DNA of 21,287 nt, taken from NCBI RefSeq assembly GCF_014333425.1, contig NZ_JACRYT010000031.1, positions 1 through 21,287 on the forward strand. The letters run 5' to 3'. The notes under the pieces are model-generated. The model was given only the letters and a program-made list of their open reading frames with translations, searched no databases and was not told where the DNA came from. The translations under genes were made by a program, and so were the position numbers. Shown in pieces: positions 7,696-16,343 of this stretch (its first letter is position 1; every line of letters starts with the position of its first letter). The DNA comes from Zhenpiania hominis (GTDB taxonomy: Bacteria; Bacillota; Clostridia; Peptostreptococcales; Anaerovoracaceae).

Positions 7696-8988
7696 ATGGA
7701 CGCAAACAGAAAAACCGCTTATTTGACATTGATGGACGTGGAGTCGAAAAAATCTTACTCCAATATTGCTTTAAATCATCAGATTATTTGTAACAGACCG
7801 GATTCCCGGCGATTCGTCAGGGAGTTGGTTTATGGCGTGCTGGAAAACAAATTGCTGTTGGACTATTATATCAGCCTATTGGTTCCTTCTGGCGCGGATT
7901 CCTTAAAAGCCAGCGACAAAACGATTCTGCGGATGGGACTTTATCAGCTGGGATATATGGATTCGGTTCCCGAATATGCCGCGGTTAACGAGAGTGTGAT
8001 ACTGGCAAAAAGGTACTGCAGGGGAAGAGATGGATTTATCAACGGGGTGCTGAGAAATTATTTGAACCAGAGATTATCTCTCAAATTACCAGATCGGGCA
8101 GAGGATGAGGTGCGGCATCTGTCGATTCGCTATTCATACGCACCTTGGATCATTGAGCTTTGGCTGGAGCAGTATAAAACTGAGTTTGTGGAGGAACTTC
8201 TGAAGGCGGGAAATGAAACTCCCCCGATGACCATTCGCCTTAACTGGCTGAGGATTATAAAGGAGGATCTGATACGGGTACTGGAGGACAAAGGTTATGA
8301 GGTAGAGGATGGTACCCTCTGCCAGAATGCTCTTCATGTGAAAGGTAGTGATCTGCTGGGGACGGATATGTACAAGCAGGGCCTCTTTTCCGTGCAGGAT
8401 GAGAGTTCCATGCTGGTGGCAGAAAAATTAGACCCAAAACATGGGGATCTCGTAATGGATGTTTGCGCGGCTCCGGGGGGAAAAACAATGGCCATTGCGG
8501 AGCGAATGAATAATACGGGAAAGATCATAGCTTCTGATATTTACAGAAGGAAATTGGATCTTGTAGATAAAGAAGCTGAGCGCCTTGGAGTGAAAAATGT
8601 AGAGACTCGCTCTTGGGACGCTACCAGAGTAGAATCCTCCATGGTACAGAAAGCGGATCGGGTCTTGGTGGACGCGCCATGCTCGGGACTTGGTGTTGTA
8701 CGGAGAAAGCCGGAAATCAAGTACAAAGAAAAATCCCATGAAATGGAACTGCTTCCGAAAAAACAGCTTGCGATTTTATCTGCTTCTTCACAGTATGTAA
8801 AACCGGGCGGGACGCTTCTTTACAGTACGTGTACGATTAACCCATATGAAAATCAGCGGGTAATCGCAGATTTCCTGAAGAAAAATACGAGCTTTAAAAA
8901 GGAAGAGGCGATTCAGTTGCTGCCCAATGTGAACGGAAGCGATGGGTTCTTTATCTGCGTGATGAAGAAGGACGACAGCCTGGTATAA
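7696..8988 (+). CDS. rsmB: 16S rRNA m5C967 methyltransferase RsmB
   Basis: Methylates C967 (E. coli numbering) of 16S rRNA with S-adenosylmethionine. The 430-residue protein has an N-terminal NusB-like RNA-binding domain (about 1-130) and a C-terminal Rossmann methyltransferase domain. Visible signatures are D-V-C-A-A-P-G-G-K-T (255-264) for SAM binding, D-A-P-C-S-G-L-G with C329, and Y-S-T-C-T-I-N-P with C379, the two cysteines of the m5C mechanism. The start is ATG 7696 or a TTG at 7690 overlapping the previous stop; the only ribosome binding site is a weak AGGGGG near 7679-7684. The usual next gene in many Clostridia, rlmN, is absent. Confidence 0.95.
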   Translation: MDANRKTAYLTLMDVESKKSYSNIALNHQIICNRPDSRRFVRELVYGVLENKLLLDYYISLLVPSGADSLKASDKTILRMGLYQLGYMDSVPEYAAVNESVILAKRYCRGRDGFINGVLRNYLNQRLSLKLPDRAEDEVRHLSIRYSYAPWIIELWLEQYKTEFVEELLKAGNETPPMTIRLNWLRIIKEDLIRVLEDKGYEVEDGTLCQNALHVKGSDLLGTDMYKQGLFSVQDESSMLVAEKLDPKHGDLVMDVCAAPGGKTMAIAERMNNTGKIIASDIYRRKLDLVDKEAERLGVKNVETRSWDATRVESSMVQKADRVLVDAPCSGLGVVRRKPEIKYKEKSHEMELLPKKQLAILSASSQYVKPGGTLLYSTCTINPYENQRVIADFLKKNTSFKKEEAIQLLPNVNGSDGFFICVMKKDDSLV

Positions 8989-9017
8989 GACAAAAGGCCT
9001 TCGAAAGGGAGAAGTTT

Positions 9018-9746
9018 ATGGCGCAAATAGGATTTAAAAGCAATGCCGGTGTAATTCGTGATCACAATGAAGACGCGTGTTTTGTCATACCCAGCTGCGA
9101 TATCTATGTGGTAGCCGATGGTGTAGGCGGAAACAACGGTGGAGAAATCGCGAGCAGAACTGCGGTTCGAGGGGTAGCGGAATATGTGGATGCGAATCCC
9201 ATCGATGACTGCGAGGACGCGGATGAAATTTGTAACTATTTTATTCGGTGCCTGGAACTGGTAAATCAGGAAATTTATCAAGCAGGAAGAAAACATAAAG
9301 AAAACAAGGGAATGGCGACCACAGTTGTAATCGCCTATATCCGAGGAGATACAGCCTATGTGGTTAACGTGGGAGACAGCAGAGCCTATTTGTTTCGAAA
9401 CGGTTCTCTCTCCCAGATTACAGAGGATCATACTTATGTAAATGAATTGCTCAAAAGCGGAGTTATTACAATAGAAGAAGCGGAAAACCACAGCCAAAAA
9501 AATGTGATTACCAGGGCTGTGGGGGCAGAACCATCCGTAAGGGCAGATTTTTTTCAGACAGCTCTGGAAAAGGACGACATTTTGATGCTATGTTCGGACG
9601 GACTTTACGGTGAAGTAGACGAACAGAAGCTGATTGAGATACTGGGCGGAAGAAATACTATGTCGGTGACATGTACGCACTTGGTAGATGAGGCAATCCG
9701 GTGCGGGGGCAGAGATAATATCACCGTAATTTGTTTGAAGATATAG
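9018..9746 (+). CDS. stp: PP2C-family Ser/Thr protein phosphatase (Stp/PrpC)
   Basis: Metal-dependent phosphatase that reverses phosphorylation by the downstream PASTA kinase. The 242-residue protein is a bare PP2C domain. It shows R-D-H-N-E-D (14-19), A-D-G-V-G-G (33-38, metal ligand D34), V-G-D-S-R-A-Y (118-124), S-D-G-L-Y (193-197, metal ligand D194) and G-R-D-N-I-T (231-236, ligand D233). Length is typical. GGGAG lies 6 bases before ATG. It is 29 bp after rsmB and 13 bp before prkC, the conserved phosphatase-kinase pair. Confidence 0.96.
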   Translation: MAQIGFKSNAGVIRDHNEDACFVIPSCDIYVVADGVGGNNGGEIASRTAVRGVAEYVDANPIDDCEDADEICNYFIRCLELVNQEIYQAGRKHKENKGMATTVVIAYIRGDTAYVVNVGDSRAYLFRNGSLSQITEDHTYVNELLKSGVITIEEAENHSQKNVITRAVGAEPSVRADFFQTALEKDDILMLCSDGLYGEVDEQKLIEILGGRNTMSVTCTHLVDEAIRCGGRDNITVICLKI

Positions 9747-9759
9747 AGGGAGGACAAGG

Positions 9760-11679
9760 ATGAGCAGTAAAGTATTGGCAGGGAGGTATGAGCTGTTTGA
9801 AAAAATCGGCGAAGGTGGAATGTCGGTTGTTTATAAAGCAAAGGACCGGCTGTTGAACCGATATGTTGCCATCAAGGTATTAAAGCCGGAATTTATCAAA
9901 GATCAGAAATTCATTGAGAGCTTCCGGCGGGAATCACAGGCGGCAGCAAGTCTGTCCCACCCGAATATTGTAAATATCTTTGATGTAGGGCAGGAAGGAA
10001 ACATTCACTATATTGTAATGGAACTGGTAGAGGGAAAGACACTTAGTGAACTGATCCATGAGACAGGACCGCTTCCCTACCAGAAGGTCATTGAACTGAC
10101 AAAACAGATTGCGTCAGCTCTTAGTGTTGCTCACAAGCATCAAATTATCCACAGAGATGTAAAACCCCACAATGTATTGATTACAACGGATGGAACCGCC
10201 AAGCTTACAGATTTTGGGATCGCTAAGGCAATTAACGCCTCTACCATTGTGGATACTACCGGTGGTGGAATTATGGGGTCCGTGCATTATTTCTCGCCGG
10301 AACAGGCTAGAGGCGGATATGTAGATGAAAAATCAGATATCTATTCTCTGGGGATTGTTATGTATGAGATGCTGACCGGTCGTGTCCCTTTTGATGGGGA
10401 TAACCCGGTTAACATCGCGCTGATGCATATTAACAGTGAGATGGTACCGCCGTCAAAACTGATCGCGGGGATCCCTCCGGCATTGGAACGGATTGTTCTG
10501 AAAGCAACAGACAAGTATCAGACCAATCGGTTCGGCAGCGCGGATGATCTGATTAAGGCTCTGGATAACCTGGAATTTGTCGGCAGCGTAGTGGGGGACT
10601 CCATGTTTATGGCTTCTGCTGATACACAGCAGGCAAAGTCGCAGGAATCTCCGATTGTGGAACCGGATTATGAGGAAGACGACTACGAGGAAGACGACTA
10701 TGAGGAAGGAAAGAGCAAGAAGCAATTAAGCAAAAAGAAAAAAATCCTGATCGCGGTCATCGCGGCTGTCGTTGTGCTGGGAGGGCTGGGCGTTGCCTTT
10801 GCTATGGGTGCTTTCAGTGGAGATCCGGTGGTTGTTCCGGATCTACAGGGTAAGACTTTGCAGGAAGCGAAAGCTATGGCAGAGGAAGTCGGATTTGAAG
10901 TGGAAGAAGGTCAGCAGGTAAATGATCCGGAGATTGAGGAGGGCTGCGTGGTTTCTCAGGATCCGGAGGCGAATTCCACAGCGAAAAAAGGCACTACGAT
11001 TCGAGTCAATATCAGTAAAGGTCCGAGCAATGGAGAAGTCCCGGATGTGATTGGAATGACAGAAGATGACGCGCGGGAAGCCCTGGCTGCCGCGGGATTT
11101 AAAGTAGGCGATGTCAGCCCGGGTGAAAGTGAATTAGATGAAGGGCAAGTGTGTGAACAATCTCCGGAGGAAGGAGAGAGCGCCCCGGAGGGAAGTACCG
11201 TGGATCTGGTAATCAGTGATGGCTCACTGCAGAAGGTGACAATGCCGTACATCGTGGGTATGGATATTGACGATGCAAAAGCAACGCTGTACAATGCGGG
11301 ATTGAAGCCGGGAAAGATCAAATACAGCACCAGCGATACGTACGATGTGAATGAAGTTATGGCACAGCAGTATGAAGCGAATGAAGAAATACAAAAGGGA
11401 TCTTCCGTAAGAATGACAGTAAGCGAAGGGCCGGCTTCTAAATCTGTGGATTTGGAGATCGATTTCAGCGATGCGGAAAATGAAGTGTTTTATCTGACCG
11501 TCACTCTGACAGATGATTCCGGCACAAGGAATATTATTAATAATCAGCAGAGAAGCAAAAGCGATGGAAGTGAGACAGTGACGCTGGAAGGCGAGGGATC
11601 AGGAACCGTTGTAGTTATTTTTGACGGTGAAGAGGTAATGAGAAGGAGCGTGAACTTTACCAGGGGGACGATCAGCTGA
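9760..11679 (+). CDS. prkC: PASTA-domain Ser/Thr kinase PrkC
   Basis: Membrane kinase that senses muropeptides or lipid II and controls wall growth, division and germination in Firmicutes. The kinase domain (about 10-270) has the glycine loop G-E-G-G-M-S-V-V-Y (18-26), K39, E58, H-R-D-V-K-P-H-N (131-138), D-F-G (151-153) and S-P-E-Q-A-R-G (189-195). A lysine-rich stretch and one membrane segment (about 329-351) follow. Outside are three PASTA repeats (about 357-421, 426-488, 493-556) and an extra domain of about 80 residues that looks beta-rich (560-639). An unusual acidic repeat, D-Y-E-E-D/G three times, sits at 303-317 before the membrane. GGGAGG precedes ATG. The stop overlaps the rsgA start by one base. 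Confidence 0.96.
   Translation: MSSKVLAGRYELFEKIGEGGMSVVYKAKDRLLNRYVAIKVLKPEFIKDQKFIESFRRESQAAASLSHPNIVNIFDVGQEGNIHYIVMELVEGKTLSELIHETGPLPYQKVIELTKQIASALSVAHKHQIIHRDVKPHNVLITTDGTAKLTDFGIAKAINASTIVDTTGGGIMGSVHYFSPEQARGGYVDEKSDIYSLGIVMYEMLTGRVPFDGDNPVNIALMHINSEMVPPSKLIAGIPPALERIVLKATDKYQTNRFGSADDLIKALDNLEFVGSVVGDSMFMASADTQQAKSQESPIVEPDYEEDDYEEDDYEEGKSKKQLSKKKKILIAVIAAVVVLGGLGVAFAMGAFSGDPVVVPDLQGKTLQEAKAMAEEVGFEVEEGQQVNDPEIEEGCVVSQDPEANSTAKKGTTIRVNISKGPSNGEVPDVIGMTEDDAREALAAAGFKVGDVSPGESELDEGQVCEQSPEEGESAPEGSTVDLVISDGSLQKVTMPYIVGMDIDDAKATLYNAGLKPGKIKYSTSDTYDVNEVMAQQYEANEEIQKGSSVRMTVSEGPASKSVDLEIDFSDAENEVFYLTVTLTDDSGTRNIINNQQRSKSDGSETVTLEGEGSGTVVVIFDGEEVMRRSVNFTRGTIS
10666..10710 (+). repeat. 15-bp triplicate coding an acidic juxtamembrane repeat in prkC
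   Basis: Three consecutive 15-base units with the pattern GAYTAYGAGGAAGRM encode D-Y-E-E-D, D-Y-E-E-D and D-Y-E-E-G. They lie on the cytoplasmic side, between kinase and membrane helix, about 11 residues before the basic K-K-K-K stretch. Third-position differences between copies show the array is not brand new. Confidence 0.85.
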
Positions 11680-12554
11680 TGCGGGGAACCATTGTAAAAG
11701 GAATCGCGGGATTCTATTATGTAAAATCTGAAGAACAGGTATATCAATGTAGAGCGAGGGGCATCTTTAAAAAGGAAGGGATTACGCCTCTTGTGGGAGA
11801 TCGTGTGGAGTTTGAACCCGGTACAGGGACAGATGAAGACGATGGCTGGGTTACAGAGATTGAGGGGCGGAAAAATCAGTTTATCCGCCCCCCTGTTGCA
11901 AATGTGGACTGTTTTGTCGTTGTTTTCGCGGCTGCTCATCCAAAGCCTAACCTGGCAGTAGCGGATCGGTTTCTTGTAATGGCGGAAAAAAGCGATACAG
12001 ATATTATTTTCTGTATTAATAAAACGGATTTGGACAAAAAAGGTATGGTGCAACGGTTGGAAGAAATCTATGCTCCAGTCTATCCGATCATTCGCCTCAG
12101 TGGGACTACCGGAAGAGGCATAGAGGAACTGCGGCAGGCCATAGTGGGGAAGCGGACCGCTCTGGCGGGACCGTCAGGGGTAGGAAAATCGACAATTCTT
12201 AATTGCCTGATTCCGGGAGCGACGGCTCAGACCGGAGATGTCAGTCAAAAGACAAAACGAGGAAAGCACACGACCAGACACTGTGAGTTATTTGATCTGG
12301 GGAACGAAACTATGATTTTTGACACACCAGGGTTTACTTCCTTTGAGATCTCAGATGTGGAAGAGGAAGAACTGCAGCATCTGTATCCGGAAATGCGGCC
12401 TTTTCTGGGAGCTTGCAGATATGATGACTGCCGTCATTTAAAAGAGCCGGAATGCGCGGTGAGGCAGGCTGTGGAGGAAGGGAAAATTTCTTCTCCGCGC
12501 TATGAGTCTTATCAGGCGCAGATTGCGGAAATTCAAGAAAAAAACAGATATTGA
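11679..12554 (+). CDS. rsgA: Ribosome small-subunit GTPase RsgA
   Basis: Circularly permuted GTPase that checks late maturation of the 30S subunit. The 291-residue protein has an OB-fold (about 1-62), then motifs in the permuted order G4 N-K-T-D (114-117), G1 G-P-S-G-V-G-K-S (164-171) and G3 D-T-P-G-F (215-219). The switch region T-K-R-G-K-H-T-T-R is near 192-200. The C-terminal zinc site is C246, C251, H253 and C259. Its ATG shares one base with the prkC stop (TGATG), so translation is probably coupled. It also has AGGGGG about 11 bases upstream. Confidence 0.97.
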   Translation: MRGTIVKGIAGFYYVKSEEQVYQCRARGIFKKEGITPLVGDRVEFEPGTGTDEDDGWVTEIEGRKNQFIRPPVANVDCFVVVFAAAHPKPNLAVADRFLVMAEKSDTDIIFCINKTDLDKKGMVQRLEEIYAPVYPIIRLSGTTGRGIEELRQAIVGKRTALAGPSGVGKSTILNCLIPGATAQTGDVSQKTKRGKHTTRHCELFDLGNETMIFDTPGFTSFEISDVEEEELQHLYPEMRPFLGACRYDDCRHLKEPECAVRQAVEEGKISSPRYESYQAQIAEIQEKNRY

Positions 12555-12574
12555 GAAAGGATTGGATAAAAATT

Positions 12575-13225
12575 ATGATCAGACTGGCGCCATCGATTTT
12601 ATCATCGGATTTTTCGCGGTTGGGAGAAGAAGTGGAGGAAATTGAAAAAGCGGGAGCCCATGTGATTCATGTGGATGTGATGGATGGACATTTTGTCCCT
12701 AATATCAGCTATGGAGCGGCTGTGATGAAGAGTCTGTGCGGCAAAACAGCCCTTCCTTTTGACGTCCATCTTATGATTGAAAATCCGGATCAGTACTTGG
12801 AGGATTTTGTAACGGATCAAACCGAATACATAACTGTTCATCAGGAAGCCTGCCCCCATCTGCACCGGACTTTGCAGCATATTAAAGGAGTGGGCGTAAA
12901 AGCCGGTGTTGCGTTAAACCCGGCGACGCCTCTTTCTGTTCTGGATTATGTGTTGGAAGAGGTGGATTTGATTCTGATTATGTCCGTCAATCCGGGATTC
13001 GGCGGCCAGAAATTTATTCCTTCCGCACTACGTAAAGTTCAGGAACTGGAAGAGATCCGCAGAAAGAGAGATTGCGGTTTTGTAATTGAAATCGATGGAG
13101 GAATCAATCTGCAGAATGTAAAAAAAGTGACAGATGCGGGAGTCCAGCTGGTAGTAGCGGGATCTTCCGTGTTCGGCGCGGAGAATATCGGCAGAAGAGT
13201 CAACGAATTTTTGGAATTGTTTTAA
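12575..13225 (+). CDS. rpe: Ribulose-phosphate 3-epimerase
   Basis: Interconverts ribulose 5-phosphate and xylulose 5-phosphate in the pentose phosphate pathway; a TIM barrel with one divalent metal. The 216-residue protein shows L-A-P-S-I-L-S-S-D-F, then I-H-V-D-V-M-D-G (metal ligands H32 and D34), V-H-L-M-I (H65), M-S-V-N-P-G-F-G-G-Q and E-I-D-G-G-I (D174). I chose ATG 12575 since MIRLAPSILS is the standard N-terminus. The ribosome binding site AAAGGA is rather far away (14 bases). A TTG at 12551 overlapping the rsgA stop is a less likely start. The gene commonly following in related genomes, thiN, is absent. Confidence 0.97.
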   Translation: MIRLAPSILSSDFSRLGEEVEEIEKAGAHVIHVDVMDGHFVPNISYGAAVMKSLCGKTALPFDVHLMIENPDQYLEDFVTDQTEYITVHQEACPHLHRTLQHIKGVGVKAGVALNPATPLSVLDYVLEEVDLILIMSVNPGFGGQKFIPSALRKVQELEEIRRKRDCGFVIEIDGGINLQNVKKVTDAGVQLVVAGSSVFGAENIGRRVNEFLELF

Positions 13226-13258
13226 GGGGCGGACCGGAACGAGAAAAGGGGAGTTTTT

Positions 13259-14275
13259 ATGGTTGAAAATGAAAGGAATGCAAAACTGCTGAGTATTATT
13301 GTTCCATGCTATAATGAAGAAATGGGGCTTCGTCTGTTCCATGGAGCATTAAAGGATCAGTTCGACAGGATTAGGGAAAAGGGGTACGATTACGAAGTGA
13401 TTTATGTAGATGATGGGAGCAGGGATCGTAGCCTGGAACGGATTTTGGAATTTGTGGATTCAGACAGGAATACAAAATTCATTTCTTTCAGCCGTAATTT
13501 CGGAAAGGAATCGGCGATGCTGGCGGGACTGGAAGCGGCGACAGGAGACTGCGCGGTGATTCTGGACGCGGATCTGCAGCATCCGCCGAGCCTAATCCCT
13601 CGGATGCTTGAAAAATACGAGGAAGGCTATGAGCAGGTAATCGCCAGGCGCAGCCGCAAGGGAGAACCCTGGAAATCCGCTTTTTTCGCCAGGATGTACT
13701 ACAAGCTGACGGACAAGCTGATCGACGTAAAGCTGGTGGACGGCGCGGGCGATTTTCGTCTGTTGGATCGGAAGGTCATTGACGCGGTACTTTCCATGAA
13801 AGAGACCAACCGTTTTTCCAAAGGCCTTTTTTCCTGGGTTGGATTTCGGCAGACCTATATCGAATACGAGAACCGAAAACGATTTGCAAGTCAGAGCCAC
13901 TGGTCCTTCCGCCGTCTTCTGGGATACGGTGTAGACGGTGTTGTATCTTTCAATGTTCAACCTCTTCGCATGTGTGTGTATCTAGGGGGTATCCTGCTAA
14001 TCCTTAGTATTCTTTATTTAATTTATCTCTTTGTCAGGATCTTAATTTATGGAATCGATGTTCCCGGTTATTTTACGACGATCACGCTGATTTCGGTGCT
14101 GGGCGGCGTGCAGTTGGTATCCCTGGGAATTATTGGGGAGTATGTAGGGCGGATTTACGCGGAAGTAAAAAAGCGTCCTCTTTATATTGTGGAACGAACG
14201 AATGTCAATGATTCGGAGCCCAGAGTTCGGTGCAGCGGCCGGGAAAAGGATGAAAATGGCAAAGTTTCTCGATGA
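13259..14275 (+). CDS. GT2 glycosyltransferase, GtrB/dolichyl-phosphate sugar synthase type
   Basis: Probably transfers a sugar from a nucleotide sugar to a polyprenyl phosphate on the cytoplasmic face, the first step of glycosylating a surface polymer. The 338-residue protein has the GT-A domain motifs S-I-I-V-P-C-Y-N-E-E (12-21), V-D-D-G-S-R-D (50-56) and I-L-D-A-D-L-Q-H-P-P (101-110, metal-binding D-A-D). Two membrane helices follow (about 236-262 and 271-294) with G-I-I-G-E-Y-V-G-R-I-Y-A-E, the layout of GtrB/YfdH/YkcC proteins. AAAAGGGGAG precedes ATG. The last codons overlap the gtrA start. Neither sugar nor acceptor can be deduced. Confidence 0.93.
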   Translation: MVENERNAKLLSIIVPCYNEEMGLRLFHGALKDQFDRIREKGYDYEVIYVDDGSRDRSLERILEFVDSDRNTKFISFSRNFGKESAMLAGLEAATGDCAVILDADLQHPPSLIPRMLEKYEEGYEQVIARRSRKGEPWKSAFFARMYYKLTDKLIDVKLVDGAGDFRLLDRKVIDAVLSMKETNRFSKGLFSWVGFRQTYIEYENRKRFASQSHWSFRRLLGYGVDGVVSFNVQPLRMCVYLGGILLILSILYLIYLFVRILIYGIDVPGYFTTITLISVLGGVQLVSLGIIGEYVGRIYAEVKKRPLYIVERTNVNDSEPRVRCSGREKDENGKVSR

Positions 14276-14669
14276 AAAAGCATGGAAATTCGCGGTGGTA
14301 GGCGTTATAAACACGGTGGTGGGAAGCGGAGTTATGTTCGGACTTTATAACCTGGCAGGCTGCTCCTACTGGGTATCGTCCGCCGCAAATTATTTCCTCA
14401 CCAGCATACTGAGTTATTTTCTCAACAAGCATTTCACATTTCAGTACAAAGGAGATCTTGCCGGAAGCGCGCTGCGCTTTGCGGTGAATATCGGAATTTG
14501 CTATTTTGTCGCTTACGGGCTGGCAAAGCCGGCTGTGGCTTTTTTGCTGAAGGACGTTTCCGTGACAGCACAGGAAAATGTTTCCATGCTGGCAGGAATG
14601 TGTCTGTTCGTGGGAGCCAACTATCTGGGACAGCGGCTGTTCGCGTTTCGAAAACGACAGGACAATTGA
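14256..14669 (+). CDS. GtrA-family membrane protein (candidate flippase partner)
   Basis: A 137-residue protein with four membrane segments (about 10-32, 36-56, 74-96, 108-130) and the GtrA-family features F-x-x-V-G-V-I-N-T (12-20), S-Y-F-L-N-K-H-F-T-F (53-62) and N-Y-L-G-Q-R-L-F-A-F near the end. GtrA proteins are thought to move the polyprenyl-linked sugar made by the partner GtrB enzyme across the membrane; here that enzyme is the preceding gene. The start is ATG 14256 (AAGGA 5 bases upstream) or ATG 14250. Both overlap the glycosyltransferase gene by 20-26 bp. A longer open frame from 14187 lies inside the glycosyltransferase and is unlikely. Its stop codon is embedded in the -35 box of the next promoter. 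Confidence 0.9.
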   Translation: MAKFLDEKAWKFAVVGVINTVVGSGVMFGLYNLAGCSYWVSSAANYFLTSILSYFLNKHFTFQYKGDLAGSALRFAVNIGICYFVAYGLAKPAVAFLLKDVSVTAQENVSMLAGMCLFVGANYLGQRLFAFRKRQDN

Positions 14670-14694
14670 CAGCCTCGCGGCCGGAAGATACAAT
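14666..14694 (+). promoter_or_regulatory. Near-consensus sigma-A promoter for the dehydrogenase-DUF364 unit
   Basis: TTGACA (14666-14671) and TACAAT (14689-14694) are separated by exactly 17 bp. The -35 is perfect and the -10 has one mismatch. The -35 overlaps the gtrA stop codon (14667-14669). A start near 14701 would give a leader of about 30 bases carrying TAGGAGGG before ATG 14731. It is the best -35/-10 pair I found in the window. Confidence 0.82.
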
Positions 14695-14730
14695 GATATT
14701 GTGAAAGAATCTTTAGGAGGGAAAGGACAA

Positions 14731-16320
14731 ATGGAATTTAGCTACACGCAGGAACAGCTGGATTTAAAAGAAAAACTTCGGGAATTCGGGGAACGAGAGC
14801 TGGCGCCGATTCTCGATAAAATGGACAGAGAGGCTTTTTATCCATTGGAAACCGTAAAAAAGCTGGGAAAGATGGGCATGCTTGGGATGCCGTTCCCCAA
14901 AGAATATGGCGGAGCGGGACTGGACTATATTACTTATGTAATGGCGGTGGAAGAGATTTCTAAAATCTGCCCCTCCCATGGAGTAATCGTCCAGACCCAT
15001 AACGCCCTTTGCTGCTGGCCGATTTTTACTTACGGAACCGAAGAACAGAAGAAGCAGTATCTTCCGGAGCTGTTAAAGGGGGAAAAAATCGGCGCCTTTG
15101 GGCTGACTGAGCCGAATGCCGGAACAGATGCCGCTATGCAGCAGACGATTGCCGAGGACTGTGGAGATCATTATCGGCTGAACGGATCGAAGATCTTCAT
15201 TTCCGGCGGAGGCATTGCGGACGTTTATGTAATCATGGCAATGACGGATCAGTCGAAAGGAACGAAAGGGATCAGCGCTTTCATTGTGGAAAAGGGATTT
15301 CCAGGATTTTATAAAGGTAAGACAGAAGATAAGATGGGTATCCGGGGGTCGCTTGTTTCCGAGTTGGTGTTTGACGACTGCATCGTGCCGAAGGAAAATT
15401 TGCTCGGTGAAATTGGAAAGGGCTTTAAAGTGGCGATGTCTTCTCTGGATGTGGGAAGGCTGGGCATCGCGGCCCAGGCACTGGGGATCGCCCAGGGCGC
15501 TTTCGACAAAACAGTAGCCTATATGCAGCATAGAGAACAGTTCGGGCGAAAACTGAGCGCTTTTCAGGCCATGGCTTTTGAGATGGCAGAGCTGGAAACG
15601 AGAATTGACGCTTCCCGGCTGCTGCTTTATAAGGCCGCGTATATAAGAGAAAAGGGCCTGCCGGAAACGACCGAATCCGCGGCAAAGGCAAAGCTCTCTT
15701 GTTCATCGACTGCGATGGATGTGACCGTAAAAGCGGTTCAGTTCCATGGCGGATACGGCTATATCAAAGATCTTCCCATTGAACGGTACATGAGGGACGC
15801 GAAAATCACTCAGATTTACGAGGGAACCTCGGAAGTAATGAAGCTGGTTATCTCAGGAAAGATCTTTGGGAAAAAAGCACAGAAAAAAGAAAAAGAGCCG
15901 GTTCGTCTTTTCCAGAGCGTGGATGAATTGATTCAGGCGCTGGCGGATGTAAAGAAGGATTCCATTATCTGCGCTGGCGGAAGAGGCTTCAAAAAGACAG
16001 AGGAACTGAGCCTGGTAGAAAAGCTGGCCAAGGCCACCGGCGGAACGATGGCGGCTTCACGCGGCGCGGTTGCTATGGGGTGGGCAGAGGAAGAACAGCA
16101 GGTCGGACTTACCGGCAGAACGGTGGCGCCGGATCTTTATTTTGCCTGCGGGATTTCAGGAATGAACCAGCATCTGGCGGGAATGAAGGGTTCTTCTGCC
16201 ATTATCGCTATCAATAAAAATGCGAAAGCGCCGATTTTTAAAGAGGCTGATTACGGAATTGTAGGTGATGTTTACGAAATTCTCCCCCGGCTTATTGAAA
16301 AATGGCCATATAAAAAATGA
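14731..16320 (+). CDS. Acyl-CoA dehydrogenase fused to ETF alpha FAD domain
   Basis: A 529-residue flavoprotein made of two parts. Residues 1-378 are a complete acyl-CoA dehydrogenase: [11 protein letters not shown] (123-133), F-I-S-G-G (156-160), R-E-Q-F-G-R-K-L, and I-Y-E-G-T-S-E (362-368) with the presumed catalytic base E364. After a lysine-rich linker (about 381-390), residues about 410-529 match the C-terminal FAD domain of electron transfer flavoprotein alpha. They include A-G-G-R-G-F, A-A-S-R-G-A-V (R444), [11 protein letters not shown] (T461), [13 protein letters not shown] (H481) and A-I-N-K-N-x-x-A-P-I-F. The FAD-contacting residues appear intact. The ETF alpha N-terminal domain and ETF beta are missing here and nearby. 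Substrate is unknown. ATG 14731 has GGAGGG upstream; the open frame back to 14578 runs inside gtrA. It has its own promoter. Confidence 0.93.
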   Translation: MEFSYTQEQLDLKEKLREFGERELAPILDKMDREAFYPLETVKKLGKMGMLGMPFPKEYGGAGLDYITYVMAVEEISKICPSHGVIVQTHNALCCWPIFTYGTEEQKKQYLPELLKGEKIGAFGLTEPNAGTDAAMQQTIAEDCGDHYRLNGSKIFISGGGIADVYVIMAMTDQSKGTKGISAFIVEKGFPGFYKGKTEDKMGIRGSLVSELVFDDCIVPKENLLGEIGKGFKVAMSSLDVGRLGIAAQALGIAQGAFDKTVAYMQHREQFGRKLSAFQAMAFEMAELETRIDASRLLLYKAAYIREKGLPETTESAAKAKLSCSSTAMDVTVKAVQFHGGYGYIKDLPIERYMRDAKITQIYEGTSEVMKLVISGKIFGKKAQKKEKEPVRLFQSVDELIQALADVKKDSIICAGGRGFKKTEELSLVEKLAKATGGTMAASRGAVAMGWAEEEQQVGLTGRTVAPDLYFACGISGMNQHLAGMKGSSAIIAINKNAKAPIFKEADYGIVGDVYEILPRLIEKWPYKK

Positions 16321-16343
16321 AAGTTTAAGGAGGTTTTCGGGCG

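Noticed and set aside
14187..14255. Upstream start for the GtrA protein
   Set aside because: The extra residues are out-of-frame glycosyltransferase sequence; GtrA proteins begin close to the first membrane helix, as with ATG 14250 or 14256.
14578..14730. 51-residue N-terminal extension of the acyl-CoA dehydrogenase
   Set aside because: It lies in gtrA and across the promoter; MEFSYTQEQ at 14731 is the normal family start with GGAGGG upstream.
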